From NCBI GenBank assembly GCA_009746045.1, contig RPFO01000065.1, positions 749,211 through 796,710 on the forward strand: a stretch of DNA of 47,500 nt. The letters run 5' to 3'. Source of the DNA: Mesostigma viride. Taxonomy: Eukaryota > Streptophyta > Mesostigmatophyceae > Mesostigmatales > Mesostigmataceae. The notes under the pieces were generated by a model that searched no databases, was not told the DNA's origin, and saw only the letters and a list, made by a program, of their open reading frames with translations. This document shows, piece after piece, positions 38,517-47,500 of the stretch; the first letter of the stretch is position 1; each line of letters opens with the position of its first letter. Made by a program: the position numbers and the translations under genes.

Positions 38517-41177
38517 GGGGAGGTGTGCCACCAAAACCCCCCAAAACTGGAATACACTTGTTTCAATATGAATTCAATTGAATTATGCCCAGCCATGATT
38601 AGGGGCCCTAAATAACATGTTTAGTGAGTTATCCATGCATTCATTGAAGGTTCTACCCCCAACCACGCGCCGGTATCGCGCTAAAAATAGAAAAAGACGC
38701 TAATTAGGGCACAGTATGCCCCAGCCAATGCACACATCAATTCAGGCCAGGCATGATATTGTCCAAGCAGGTCGTGGGTGGCCAAAAATTAGAGCCACTC
38801 ACAACCCATATCTGACATGCTTTAGAATTTTTATGCTCTTGCAAGTACAAAAACGCTGTTTTTCACACATGCCAAAAATAATAAAATACCAAACACATGT
38901 GAAATGGGCCAAACATGATATTCAAAATTCCATTAGTCATCGACACACACGCTGGCAAAATCTGGCTGCATTTGGACAAGCGGTGTGGAAGTTATGCTCT
39001 TTGGCAGCATGCCACCTGGGCGTCCATTATACTAGTCACTGTCACTATCACTGCCATCATCACAGTCTTCCCCACAGCAAACTGGGCAGAACCAGTCCCC
39101 ATCAGGTACGCTGGGCAGGAGAGGGACCGTGCAGCTCAGGTGGAGCCCCCCATCGCACCCGGGTGTGCTGCACAGCAAGAAAGGGTCATCATCAGATGCA
39201 TCGGTCTTAGAGCAGCGCAAGCAAGGGATGTGTGCAGTGTCATCATCATCCTCATTGCTGCCCGCCCCCGCCCCCCAGTAGCAGCCCCCACACCCCCATA
39301 GTGCACCCCCTTGCTGTAGGTGACCTGGCCCCTCTGGGCATCTACCTTGCCCTCATCCCAGCGATGGCCACGCTTCACATGCCACGCCCGGGCTGCCTCA
39401 GCCTTGTACTCTAGCGTCTTCTTGACCACCTGCTGGCTTCCTCTTGTTCCTCAGCTCATCCAGCTGTGCAAGGGCAGCGGGGGAGGTGTCTACACCCATA
39501 AGCAAACAGCTAGGCACCTCATCTGCCCTTACCTGCCCTCGGCATGGCCAACCTTGCAAGCGCAAGCATAGCAACACGATCGCTAGGCATACATGCCAAG
39601 AGAGCATACACTATACTCAACCCAAGGTTACCTTGTAAACTCAATGATTAGAACTCGGCAAATCTATGACCAAAAGCACATATAAATAACTATTACACAC
39701 TGATGACGACACATGCTCAAGGTTGGGGGTCACTGTGACACGCACTGATGAGTTTCCTAGACGACCACCGGACAGGCGCTAAGGACCACTCAGTAACCAA
39801 GTATAAACACAATTACACTTTACATGCCATCCAACATGCATCAAATACATGCTGAATATGTTATGAAGTACACAGGGGTGGCCACACACCTCATAGCCCT
39901 TAACCGTACCTCGAGCATGGCCAGACTTATAAGCATGTGAATAGCAATAATGATGATGGCACTAAAATGCCTTACCAGCATTTTCTATGTTTCTCCCAGG
40001 TTAGAGTGTAAGGTTTATGCCAACCAAGCTAACCAAAACAGCAACAACTCCTGAACTGCCCTACCTGAGATGGGCAACAAACTGGAACTATGGAGGGCAA
40101 GGAACCAAGGAGATCATGGCATACAAAGCTTGCATGCAGTCAACCATGTCAACCATGGTTGGCTCAGCACATGGCAGTCTTTTCACATGATGATATCAAG
40201 GGAAAGCTCAAATAAACCAATGGTGGTAGCTATCTACATGCAGTCACACAAATGCAATATCTCCAACATAATCGTCAATCAAACACTTCCTCCCCTGCAC
40301 GATAAAATGGAAAGAAACCATTGGCGGCCCTCCAGCGCATGAGCGCTGTGATGCCGCTGCGAAGAGAGGGTGCGTCACTCTCACACAACAAGAAGCGTCC
40401 ATACGCACAACATCCTTGCCAGAACACGTTTTATGAAATGCCTTAAACCTTCCCGAAGAGCTATAGGTTGCGACTGAAGCGGCCCTGATCACGACATCGA
40501 CGAAAACAATCTAAAGCTGCCAGGTATTCGACAACACAACGGCAAGCGACGGCGAGCTAGCTGGCGGAAACTGCCCAAAAAGAACCCAAAAAAACTCGAA
40601 CGATGAGCTCATAGAAGAAAGCACTGATAGCCGATAACATTCGCGACAAATCTGTACCTCGCCCTCGTAAATCCCTCGCCCAGGCGCGCAACAACAGCGG
40701 TTATTCCATGGACAGGTCAGACACGCACTGCGCAGGTCTGAACAATTACTTACCGATAAAGGCCGAAAATCTGGCAAAAAGCACCAGCTCGGTTTAGAAT
40801 TCGATGCAACCGATATTCACGCCTGCTTCACGGTCAGAACAACCCCCAAAACTGCGAATTCACTGCCGCTATCACGAATTCTATTTTATTCCGCGCGACC
40901 AAAAAATGCAGTCTACCCCCCATGCCGATGGCAGTAAAAGAAAGCAGCGATATTGTAAACCAGCTACTTGCCGCCACAACCCAACATCATTAAATCATCG
41001 TCTTCAACATTCGAGCATTTGTTTTGCGTTTCTCTAGCCCGACATTGCTAGTTTCGCCTAAACGCAGTCGCCATGGCCACTTCCGCAAGGGGTGCGCGCA
41101 CCGTGCACCCACTTTTCACTTCACGGCGGTACCGCGAATTTTTTTGGCGCCAAAAAATTCGGCGGGCGCACGTCCCC
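38517..41177. mobile_element. 2.66-kb DNA transposon with TTAA target duplications, inside gag
   Basis: Flanked by TTAA (38513-38516 and 41178-41181). Ends are imperfect inverted repeats: GGGGAGGTGTGCC on the left and, reverse-complemented, GGGGACGTGCGCC on the right (11 of 13 match). TTAA duplication is characteristic of piggyBac and Kolobok superfamilies; the ends do not begin with CCC as in typical piggyBac, so the superfamily is open. Minus-strand coding traces inside include a PHD finger (39032-39260) and a Cys-rich segment at 40511-40777 ('CLTCPWNNRCCC', 'ICRECYRLSV'). No intact transposase is apparent. Confidence 0.7.
39032..39610 (-). pseudogene. Transposon gene remnant with C-terminal PHD finger
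   Basis: The minus frame ending at the stop 39032-39034 reads 'PCLRCSKTDASDDDPFLLCS', then 'CDGGLHLSC' and 'VPDGDWFCPVC', with Cys/His spacing C-x2-C-x12-C-x4-C-x4-H-x2-C-x16-C-x2-C, a canonical C4HC3 PHD finger (known in other proteins to read histone tails). An acidic tail with repeated Asp follows. Upstream pieces 'ALAQLDELRNKRKPAG' (about 39440-39490) and 'KTLEYKAEAARAWHVKRGHR' (about 39350-39420) lie in other frames, separated by single-base changes including one in a G-run near 39297. So it is a broken 3' end of a gene, probably the transposon's own. Confidence 0.6.
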
Positions 41178-41608
41178 TTAATAATATTATCCTTACCCCT
41201 GAGGAGGAGAACTCCTATGTAGAAGAATTAGATATCTGCGTTGCTGATCTATCAGCTCTTGATGTCTCCCATATCACATGCTATCATTGTAAGGAAGTAG
41301 GTCATCTTAAACGTGAGTGCCCCAAGTTCCTTTCGGGTGCTCCCCCTCATCCCGACGCACGCCCTCCTCGTACCCCTCAGCGTGCTCCTATTCGTCCTAC
41401 TTCAGGACGCATTCCCTCAGCTACCCCTAGTAGGCTGAATGCTGTGCAGGCAGGACCCCCAGGGTTCCCCTATGATAATCAGGCTCCCGCACCCTCTTCG
41501 CTCCCTCGTGACCCTCCAGCAGTGGCTTTTTCGCCAGGGTCTTCTTCGGGGTTAGTTCCTATGGATTTGGGGGGGAGGGGGAACAGTAGGCCTGTCAGCC
41601 GGGGGTAA

Positions 41609-42598
41609 CCTGGACAGGTCCTTAGATAGTACCCCAGATAAAAATTTTTGCCTGCCTGTTTTTATAACCTCTGTAGGAGCTGAATCTTCCCTACCACTAC
41701 GTGTGCGTCCTCTTATGTTCTTGAATGGTGGTTTAACCGTTCCCCATACTGTTGTAGACCCTTTCTTGCATGCTGATGAACTTTGAATGTCTCTGTGTTG
41801 GTAGATAGCGGTGCGGCTAGCTCCTTTGTGAGCGAGGCCCTAGTTAGGCGTTTAGGACTAGTCCCTACCCCTCACACCAAACCTGTCACTGTTCATTATG
41901 CTGATGGTCGCACCAGTCATTCCCCGGGTACGGTGTCCCTTCCCCTGGTCATACAAGGACGTACTGTCAACCTGACGGCCACTATAGGCCCTATCACTAC
42001 CGCTGATGTATTACTAGGATTAGATTGGCACCAGGATAATAAGATTACTATTAATTATGATACCATGGTCATTTGGTTTCCAGATAGCTCTTACTGGGTA
42101 CCGGAACGTCATTATAGATTGGAAAATTTATCCTTGGTAGATATTACTCCTCCTACACCTGTTGATCCTCCTGTAAGACCTATACCTGAAGTATTAATGT
42201 CCAATGATGAGTTGCGTTCTGAATTAAAGGAATATGGATATTTATTATGTATGTTCCTTCAGTTAGAAGTACAGGAGATACCTATCACTAATAATAGTGT
42301 GGATATAGATATAAACACAGTGGATACAATAGGAGTGGGATTTACTGAAAATGAAATAGTAAGATACATGGCTGTGATAGATTCCTCAAAAGTTTTTGAA
42401 GAAAAGACTCCTTCTTATCCTCCTCCTCGTTCTGTTTTACACCGTGTAGTTATCAAGGACGGTGCAGTTCCTACGCACTCTCCGATGTATAGAATGGGCC
42501 CTACCGAGTTAAAGGAACTAAAACAGATTTTAGTGTCACTATTAGAAGCAGGATTGATAGAGCCTAGTAACTCCCCTACTCAGCTGGTGTCCTGTTAG
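41609..42598 (+). pseudogene. pol: Pol N-terminal part: aspartic protease and start of reverse transcriptase
   Basis: From 41609 a frame +1 relative to gag reads 'FCLPVFITSVGAESSLPLRV' up to 41782. After a further break the frame 41783-42598 has the retropepsin active site 'LVDSGAASSFVSEALVRRLG' and flap-distal 'TADVLLGLDWHQ'. An Asp/Val-rich linker and the RT entry 'HRVVIKDGAVPTHSPMYRM' and 'LLEAGLIEPSNSP' follow. One-base breaks at about 41778 and 42573 separate it from its neighbours. The gag-to-pol transition, needing +1 at a G5 run just before the gag stop (41601-41608), may be programmed frameshifting or decay. Confidence 0.8.
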
Positions 42599-44082
42599 TT
42601 CCTAAGCCAAATGGCAAGTTTCGCCTAGTTACTGATTATAGGAAGTTGAATGATATTACTGTGAAGTCTAAATACCCTCTACCTCGTATTGATGATATAT
42701 TTAATAAGGTTAAAGGTTCCACTTGTTTCACAGTACTGGATTGTGCGGATGGTTTTTGGCAGTTGCGGATAGCTCCTGAGGATTGCCATAAAACCGCCTT
42801 TGCTACCCCTTTTGGTCATTACCAGTTTAGAGTAGCGGCTATGGGACTCTGTAACTCGCCTGCCTCTTTTCAAATGTTAATGAATGAAGTGCTTAGACCT
42901 GTTATGGGAAATTCTCACCTTCCTCAGGTGTCCTCTGATTTAAAGGATCCTTCCTTCTCCTCTGTTTCTTTATCTGAGCATGACCGTTCTTGTGCTCAAG
43001 CTTACTTAGATGATATTCTTATTTACTCTCCTGATTTTGAAACGCACCTACGTGATTTAAAGAAAGTATTAGAAATAATGGCTGAAAATTCTTTGTGGGC
43101 GCGCCGTGCTAAAGTTCGTTCGGGTAGGAGTGTCCCATTTTTAGGGCACGTTCTGTCAGATGCCGGGGTCGCTACCGACCCGGATAAAACTAAGTCAATT
43201 CAGGAATGGCCTACTCCTACCGACGTTAAAGGTGTACGTAGTTTTCTAGGAATTGCTTCTTACTATAGGCGTTTTATCCCGCGTTTCGCAACTATAGCAG
43301 CCCCTATTAATCATTTATTAAAGAAGGATATCCCCTTTGTTTGGAGTAGTGAATGTCAGTCGGCTTTTCAGTGTCTAAAATCCCTACTCCTTTCCCCTCC
43401 TGTACTCATCCTACCGGATACTACTAAACCCTTTGTGGTAGCTACAGATGCTAGTAAGGTAGCTATAGGGGGCGTCCTTCTCCAGGATCAGGGTCAGGGC
43501 TTACAGCCAATTGAGTATATCTCTAGGACAATGCTCCCTGCGGAGCGTAACTATCCCGTACACCAGCAGGAACTCTTAGCGGTGGTGTATTGTTGCCACG
43601 CGTGGCAGCACTTTCTTAAAGGTGCTCAATTTGATGTCTGCCTGAATGAACCCTGTGAGCTAGATCCTTATAGGTTAGTTATCCAAACGGATCACCGTCC
43701 CCTTACCCATCTTCTCTCCCAACCCAACCTTACCCCTCGGCAAGCGCGCTGGATGGAATTTTTAGCACAGTTTTCCCCTTTTAAACTTCAGTATGTTAAG
43801 GGTGTAGATAACATAGTACCAGATGCACTCTCTCGTCGTGCAGATTACTCCTTTTTCGAGGACCTTGATGTTCTCAATACTACTCTAGTTCCTACTACTA
43901 TGGGTGTAACCCCTTATGGTGAACTACCTGATGATGAATCCTATGCCTACCTCTTTCATACAGCTGTTCGCATGCCTGATCTCCTTTCTCACGTAGGACT
44001 CTCTCTCCCGTGTGAGGCCCTTCCCGTGGCCTCGGTGGGGGGGAGGGGAAAAATAAAATTTCTATACCGCTTAGCCATATAG
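42599..44082 (+). pseudogene. pol: Pol: reverse transcriptase and RNase H domains
   Basis: The frame continues RT with 'LVPKPNGKFRLVTDYRKLND', 'FTVLDCADGFWQLRIAPED', 'ATPFGHYQFRVAAMGLCNSP' and the catalytic box YLDD (43003-43014). A thumb/connection and the RNase H signatures follow: 'VVATDASKVAIGGVL', 'YPVHQQELLAVVYCCHAWQ', 'IQTDHRPLTHL' and 'VKGVDNIVPDALSRR'. All catalytic residues I can identify are present. The frame is open from 42599 to a stop at 44080-44082; the true protein would continue into integrase after a one-base change in the G/A-rich run at about 44036-44058. Confidence 0.9.
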
Positions 44083-45718
44083 CGACTAGGTCAGGAAAGT
44101 CTTATGAAAACATAGTCCCTCTAGGACCTCCCCTTCTCTTTGGCAAGGCGGTAGGAGATCTCTTTAAACCTGTTCTGGATACCTCTGTAGCGATGCCTAC
44201 CTCTGATCTTGAACGTCTTATTAGTAGATTTACGGCCACTGAGCCGGAAGCATTAGCTGCCATTGCTGCACATCCCCAACAATTAGGCAAGCACCCTTGT
44301 AAATTTGTAGGTGGGTTTTTATATGTGCAGATAGCAGATTCTCCCCCTCAATGGCGCCTGTATGTCCCTCCTATCTGTCGCTCCTCCTTGCTCTTTGAGT
44401 TGCATGACTTAGCTGCTCATCAGGGTGGTAAACGGGTACGGGACCTAGTAGCCCGCTCTTATTACTGGCCTTCCCTTTATAAGGATGTAGATGAGTATGT
44501 TAGAACTTGTCAATCTTGCCAGGAGATGAAACCCAATAACGTAGGACAGATAGCAGAACCTAGGACCTTGCCTGACCCCATCATGCCGTGGGATTCTATC
44601 ATGATGGATTTTGTAGGACCTTTTAGAAAGAATGATAGGGGCAATGCCCAGATCCTTGTGTTCATAGATCGTTTTACTCGTATGTGCCATCTCGTGCCGT
44701 GTCCTTTAGAACTCACAGCACGTGATTGCGCACGCCTATACCTCAATAATGTATACAGATATCATGGTTTGAGTAGGCAGTTTATTAGTGATAAGGATAA
44801 GTTATTTACCTCAGATTTTTGGCAGCAGTTTTTCGCTGCCATCGGTACCAAGGTTACCTACGGTACTGCCTACCACTCCTCCTCCTCTCATTTAGTAGAG
44901 CGTCTTAATAGGGTAGTGGAAGAAGCGCTTAGGCACTATGTTAATGGCTCGGGAAGTGATTGGGAGGATTATTTATGTTTGGTAGAGTTCTCCCTCAACA
45001 ATTGTCCCCAAGCTGCGCATGGATATACGCCCTTCTTCCTAGATACTGGTAGACAGCCTCTTACCCTACCTCTCTCTTAGCTAGTCCTCTACGGGACAAG
45101 GATGATGTGTCCCGAGATACTGTAGAAGGTGTACAGTCCTTACTAGATAGAATGAAAACTGCTCATGACCACGCGATCTCAGGGTACCAAAAAGCTCAGT
45201 CTAAGTACCTTGCTAGGTTGCGTGCCTCCTTAGATAGAAGAGCACCTGAGATAGAAATAGGAGATCTAGTATTAGTAGAAGGCCCCCGTGTTGGCCGTTT
45301 TGCTCATAAGTTTGAAGCAGAACTTAAGGTCAAACTTAGGCCCGCCTTCTTAGGACCCTTCCATGTGTTGTCTAGAGTAGGAAATTTCTTATATAAAGTC
45401 GATATCCCTACCTCTTGGCAGACACATTCAAACACCTTCCATAGAAGCCAGCTGAAACTGTACCACCCTAGTACGTTCGCTGGTAGAGAGCTAGCGCCTG
45501 CCCCTTTAGAGCATAACCCTGACACTGGGGAAGTAGAAGACGAAGTAGAAAGCATCGTGGCCCATAGAGATATCAAAAAGGGCCGCGGTACCCAGCGTCA
45601 GTATAAAGTGAAGTGGATGTATGCTCGTAGTGAAGTAGATAAGGTCTGGTATACGGAGAGTGAGCTAGATGGGTGTAGTCGCCTGCTGCAGGAATATAAA
45701 ACCCTGCACAAGCTCTAG
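44059..45718 (+). pseudogene. pol: Pol: integrase with C-terminal chromodomain
   Basis: From about 44059 the frame 'ISIPLSHIATRSG' leads into integrase: zinc-binding HHCC ('ELHDLAAHQGGKRVRDL', 'CQSCQEMKP'), catalytic core with Asp in 'IMMDFVGPF', Asp in 'FISDKDKLFTSDFW' and Glu in 'HLVERLNRVVEEAL'. A stop at 45078-45080 is caused by a one-base break. The next frame continues 'LRDKDDVSRDTVEG', the GPY/F-like module 'RPAFLGPFHVLSRVGNFLYK' and a chromodomain 'VESIVAHRDIKKG', 'QYKVKWMYARSEVDKVWYTE', ending at 45716-45718. Chromodomains direct integration to marked chromatin in related elements. Confidence 0.88.
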
Positions 45719-45794
45719 TTGTAGACCTTCTCCTCTCTTATGTTATGTCTGCTGTCGACGGGTGGTTGGTTGTCCCCTCCCCTCCGCAGCCGTC

Positions 45795-47500
45795 ATGTCA
45801 GAGCCTACCCCTCCGGCTGAGAGCCCGCTGCCGTCCCCGCCCCTACCGGACCCTGAGCTGTACTTCGAGGCCCTTCCGGGCCGCTGGGTGTCACGGTCCA
45901 GTTTCCGGGTGGCATCGTGCAGCCGGCCCTCCAGGCCCAACATGCGGGTTTAGTCAGGGCTGCTCTCTTCGGGGTCACGTGGTACGGTCCCTCCCCTGCT
46001 GAACCGCACCAGCTTGTTTTGCACGGGTTCGACGATGCCGGGCACTGTTTGCTAGAATGTGGCTCCAGCTGTCCAGCCTTGGGACAGATAGCTGCGGTTC
46101 TCCAGTGCCCCAGGGTGTTTTCCTACCTTTCTACCCCTGTGGGCCGCTCCTGCCTACGGGATGTGTTCCCCTGGCTTCCGGCCGAGGGTGATGCGGAAAT
46201 AGATGAGAACCCCTGCGACCTTCTACGGGCAGTAGAGTTCATGGAGATAGCAGACCAGACAGCGGGCGTAGGATTGGGCGACCCTACTCCTACGGACGCG
46301 CCGGTAGAGGCACAGTATTCTCCTGAGTATTCGGCCTCCCCTGCGGCGTCCTCCTCTTCAGTGTCGGCGCCTTCCCCTGTCCCGTCTTCACCGAGGTCGG
46401 TCCTGTGCGCATCGGTGGAGCCTACCCCTTTGGGCTCTGGTCGTGAGCCTGATCCTCTTTCGGCGACAGTTTCTGCGATGCAGGCGCAGATCCAGTCCCT
46501 GACGGCGGCCTTCGGGGCCTTCATGGCGGCCCAGGCGCACGCTCCAGCCACGCCAGGTGGGGTGTCTGCCGCAGCTGTGCCCCCTTCCCCTTCGGTCGCC
46601 TCGACGTCTACGGGTCCGTCTGTGCCGCGCGAGCCCTCGGCGGCTGCGGTTCCCTCTGTTGCTGCGGCTCCTACGCCTTCGGCTACCTCTGCGCCTGCTA
46701 CTGACGTACCTGCGCCTCGGCGCGAGTCCGCCGTCCCAGCGGCCGCGCCCGTCGCCGCCGCGTCCGAGCCGCCCACCACGTCAGCGCCGCCCTCGCGGGG
46801 TTTCTTCAGCGACCCGGGCGGTCTTCCCAGGCTTTGGGAGGGCGGTCCTCCGCAGAGGATCCCGGTGCCTGACTGGAGCTTAGACGGTAACCAGTCGTAT
46901 GCCGGATTGCCTGTCCCCACGGGCCCTATTTTCAACATGTGGCCTGGTGGTGCTCCGCCCCCAGAGACCGGCGCGCCAGCTGCGGAGGCGGGTCCGTCGC
47001 GACCCCCTGCGGCATCGGGTCCGACGCGGCCCCCTGTACCGGCGCCGTCTGCGTCTGTGCCGGTTCCTACCCCTTCGTCGGCCCCTGTCCCTTCGGCCCC
47101 GCGGTCTTTGGCTGCGGTTGTTCGGTCCAGTGGTTCTGACCCTCGCGCCACCCGCGCTGCCGATTCCCTTCGGGAGTTGTCAGAGGGCGATCGGGATCGG
47201 GCCCCTTCTGTGGTGCATGCGACTCCGGAGTCGCGCGACACGCCTGTCTTTGGGTACGGTATGTCTGCGCTCGCCTGCCGCCAGTGTGACCTGCCGCGCG
47301 CCTCCGCCGAGCTGGCCATTTCGCCCATGTCCTACGGGTTCTCCCAGGTGTGTCGGGCGCCGCGGGACCGTGGCCTACCAGTTGAGACTGATCCGCCTCC
47401 TTTCGATATGGTTATTTTAGCTGATCCGGTGTTCCAGGGTGAGATCCTGGTTCGGCGCGTCCTGTATCGTTGGGCTAGGCGCCACAATGACTTGGACACC
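45795..47500 (+). CDS. Long ORF behind integrase, unrecognised, open at window end
   Basis: ATG at 45795 starts '[20 protein letters not shown]' and 'ELYFEALPGRW'. After an apparent one-base change near 45888 the next frame stays open to base 47500, over 530 codons. It contains a globular-looking part ('GLVRAALFGVTWYGPSPAEP', 'LHGFDDAGHCLLECG', 'VGRSCLRDVFPWLPAEGDAE'), a short heptad-like helix 'SAMQAQIQSLTAAFGAFMAA', a long Ala/Pro/Ser-rich region, then more complex text ('RGFFSDPGGLPRLWEGG', 'FGYGMSALACRQCDLPRA', 'FDMVILADPVFQGEILVRRV'). No signal peptide or membrane segment, so it does not look like an envelope. A pyrimidine tract and CAG at 45776-45789 could be a splice acceptor. It may be an extra chromovirus gene, the start of another element, or a captured host gene. 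Confidence 0.5.

Larger units (their letters stand above)
37188..41608 (+). pseudogene. gag: Gag of the chromovirus, frameshifted and interrupted by a DNA transposon
   Basis: ATG at 37188 starts an Asn/Pro-rich N-terminus. A one-base change of frame near 37615-37630 leads into the next frame, which holds the capsid-like domain ('FFTFIMLLTQNTESWQNHNR', 'FGTLQQGTKSFKEYMKEFDA', 'ARFLQGLSRPLLREVKRQFS', the retrotransposon gag pattern). The frame breaks at 38516 by the transposon at 38517-41177 and resumes at 41178 with an acidic stretch and a CCHC zinc knuckle 'CYHCKEVGHLKREC' (about 41279-41320), then a Pro-rich tail to a TAA at 41606-41608. Leaving out the transposon and one TTAA joins both parts in frame. 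Confidence 0.85.
35553..47500 (+). mobile_element. Ty3/gypsy chromovirus, decayed, 3' end outside the window
   Basis: Order along the element: LTR, primer-binding site, small ORF, RNase H1 hybrid-binding ORF, gag, protease, reverse transcriptase, RNase H, integrase, chromodomain, extra ORF. RNase H before integrase plus a C-terminal chromodomain defines the chromovirus branch of Ty3/gypsy. About six frame changes break gag-pol, and a 2.66-kb DNA transposon interrupts gag. Codons are AT-richer than in the host genes up to 45718 and GC-rich afterwards. No 3' LTR (TGTTACG...CGTAACA) is found before 47500, so the element would exceed 11.9 kb, or 9.3 kb without the insertion. Confidence 0.85.

Noticed and set aside
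46123-47328. 401-codon minus-strand ORF, Gly/Ala/Thr-rich
   Set aside because: It is antisense to a longer plus-strand frame that stays open to the window end and has more complex protein-like blocks. The minus frame is open because of GC-rich codon bias.
8520-47500. Chromovirus frame breaks as sequencing errors
   Set aside because: The roughly 5.1 kb of host exons in RPN2 and acetolactate synthase contain no frame error, so a general indel error rate high enough to explain about six breaks in pol/gag is unlikely, though G-run errors cannot be excluded.
45795-47500. Envelope-like protein
   Set aside because: No signal peptide, no membrane-spanning segment and no paired-Cys pattern are visible; only its position is env-like.

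Overview
This looks like nuclear DNA of a green alga (Viridiplantae; species not resolvable by eye). It holds two intron-rich housekeeping genes of plant type. One is a nuclear acetolactate synthase whose N-terminus looks like a plastid transit peptide; red algae commonly keep this gene in the plastid, so a nuclear copy favours the green lineage. The other is a 26S proteasome RPN2 that resembles land-plant RPN2 over its whole length. Both have GT-AG introns, GC-rich codons and long low-complexity introns. Around them lie nested transposable elements and microsatellites. I see no bacterial operon, CRISPR array, rRNA or intact tRNA gene. All family assignments were read by eye; no search was run. 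LAYOUT. 1-7510 is a nest of transposons: a last exon of an unknown gene (701-805), LINE reverse-transcriptase debris, short SINE-like elements, and an LTR of a Ty3/gypsy element (3362-5590) split by an ORF1-only LINE derivative (3776-5394) with a 10-bp target-site duplication. A fragment of the same LTR element's interior and a deleted LINE copy (6190-7210) follow. 8520-15420, minus strand: RPN2 in 8 exons, 1047 codons. 15421-16533: divergent promoter region shared with the next gene. 16534-25808, plus strand: acetolactate synthase in 13 exons, 673 codons. 25809-35552: two nearly identical tRNA-like SINEs, two LINE 3' ends, a hAT transposase remnant, two (ATCC)n arrays, an orphan coding block (28242-28827 minus), the 5' end of a LINE, a 176-bp tandem repeat and a decayed CCCA-rich tract. 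35553-47500 (runs off the end): a decayed Ty3/gypsy chromovirus with LTR, primer-binding site, an RNase H1 hybrid-binding ('viroplasmin') ORF ahead of gag, gag-protease-RT-RNase H-integrase-chromodomain, and then an unexpected long GC-rich ORF behind integrase that is still open at the window end. A 2.66-kb DNA transposon with TTAA duplications and a PHD-finger fragment sits inside gag. HOW IT WORKS TOGETHER. The two host genes are unrelated in function (protein degradation; branched-chain amino acid synthesis) and share only the divergent intergenic region. Their exons stay in frame at all 19 junctions, whereas the chromovirus needs about six frame changes, so those breaks are probably real decay. 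The most unusual points are: (1) three introns in both host genes carry tandem duplications spanning the 5' splice site, and four decoy donors are inactivated by the same GT-to-TT change; (2) the chromovirus has extra ORFs before gag and after integrase; (3) removing the TTAA transposon restores the gag frame exactly; (4) several non-LTR families share a 3' end of short hairpin plus AATT-type tail, and insert into each other's tails.
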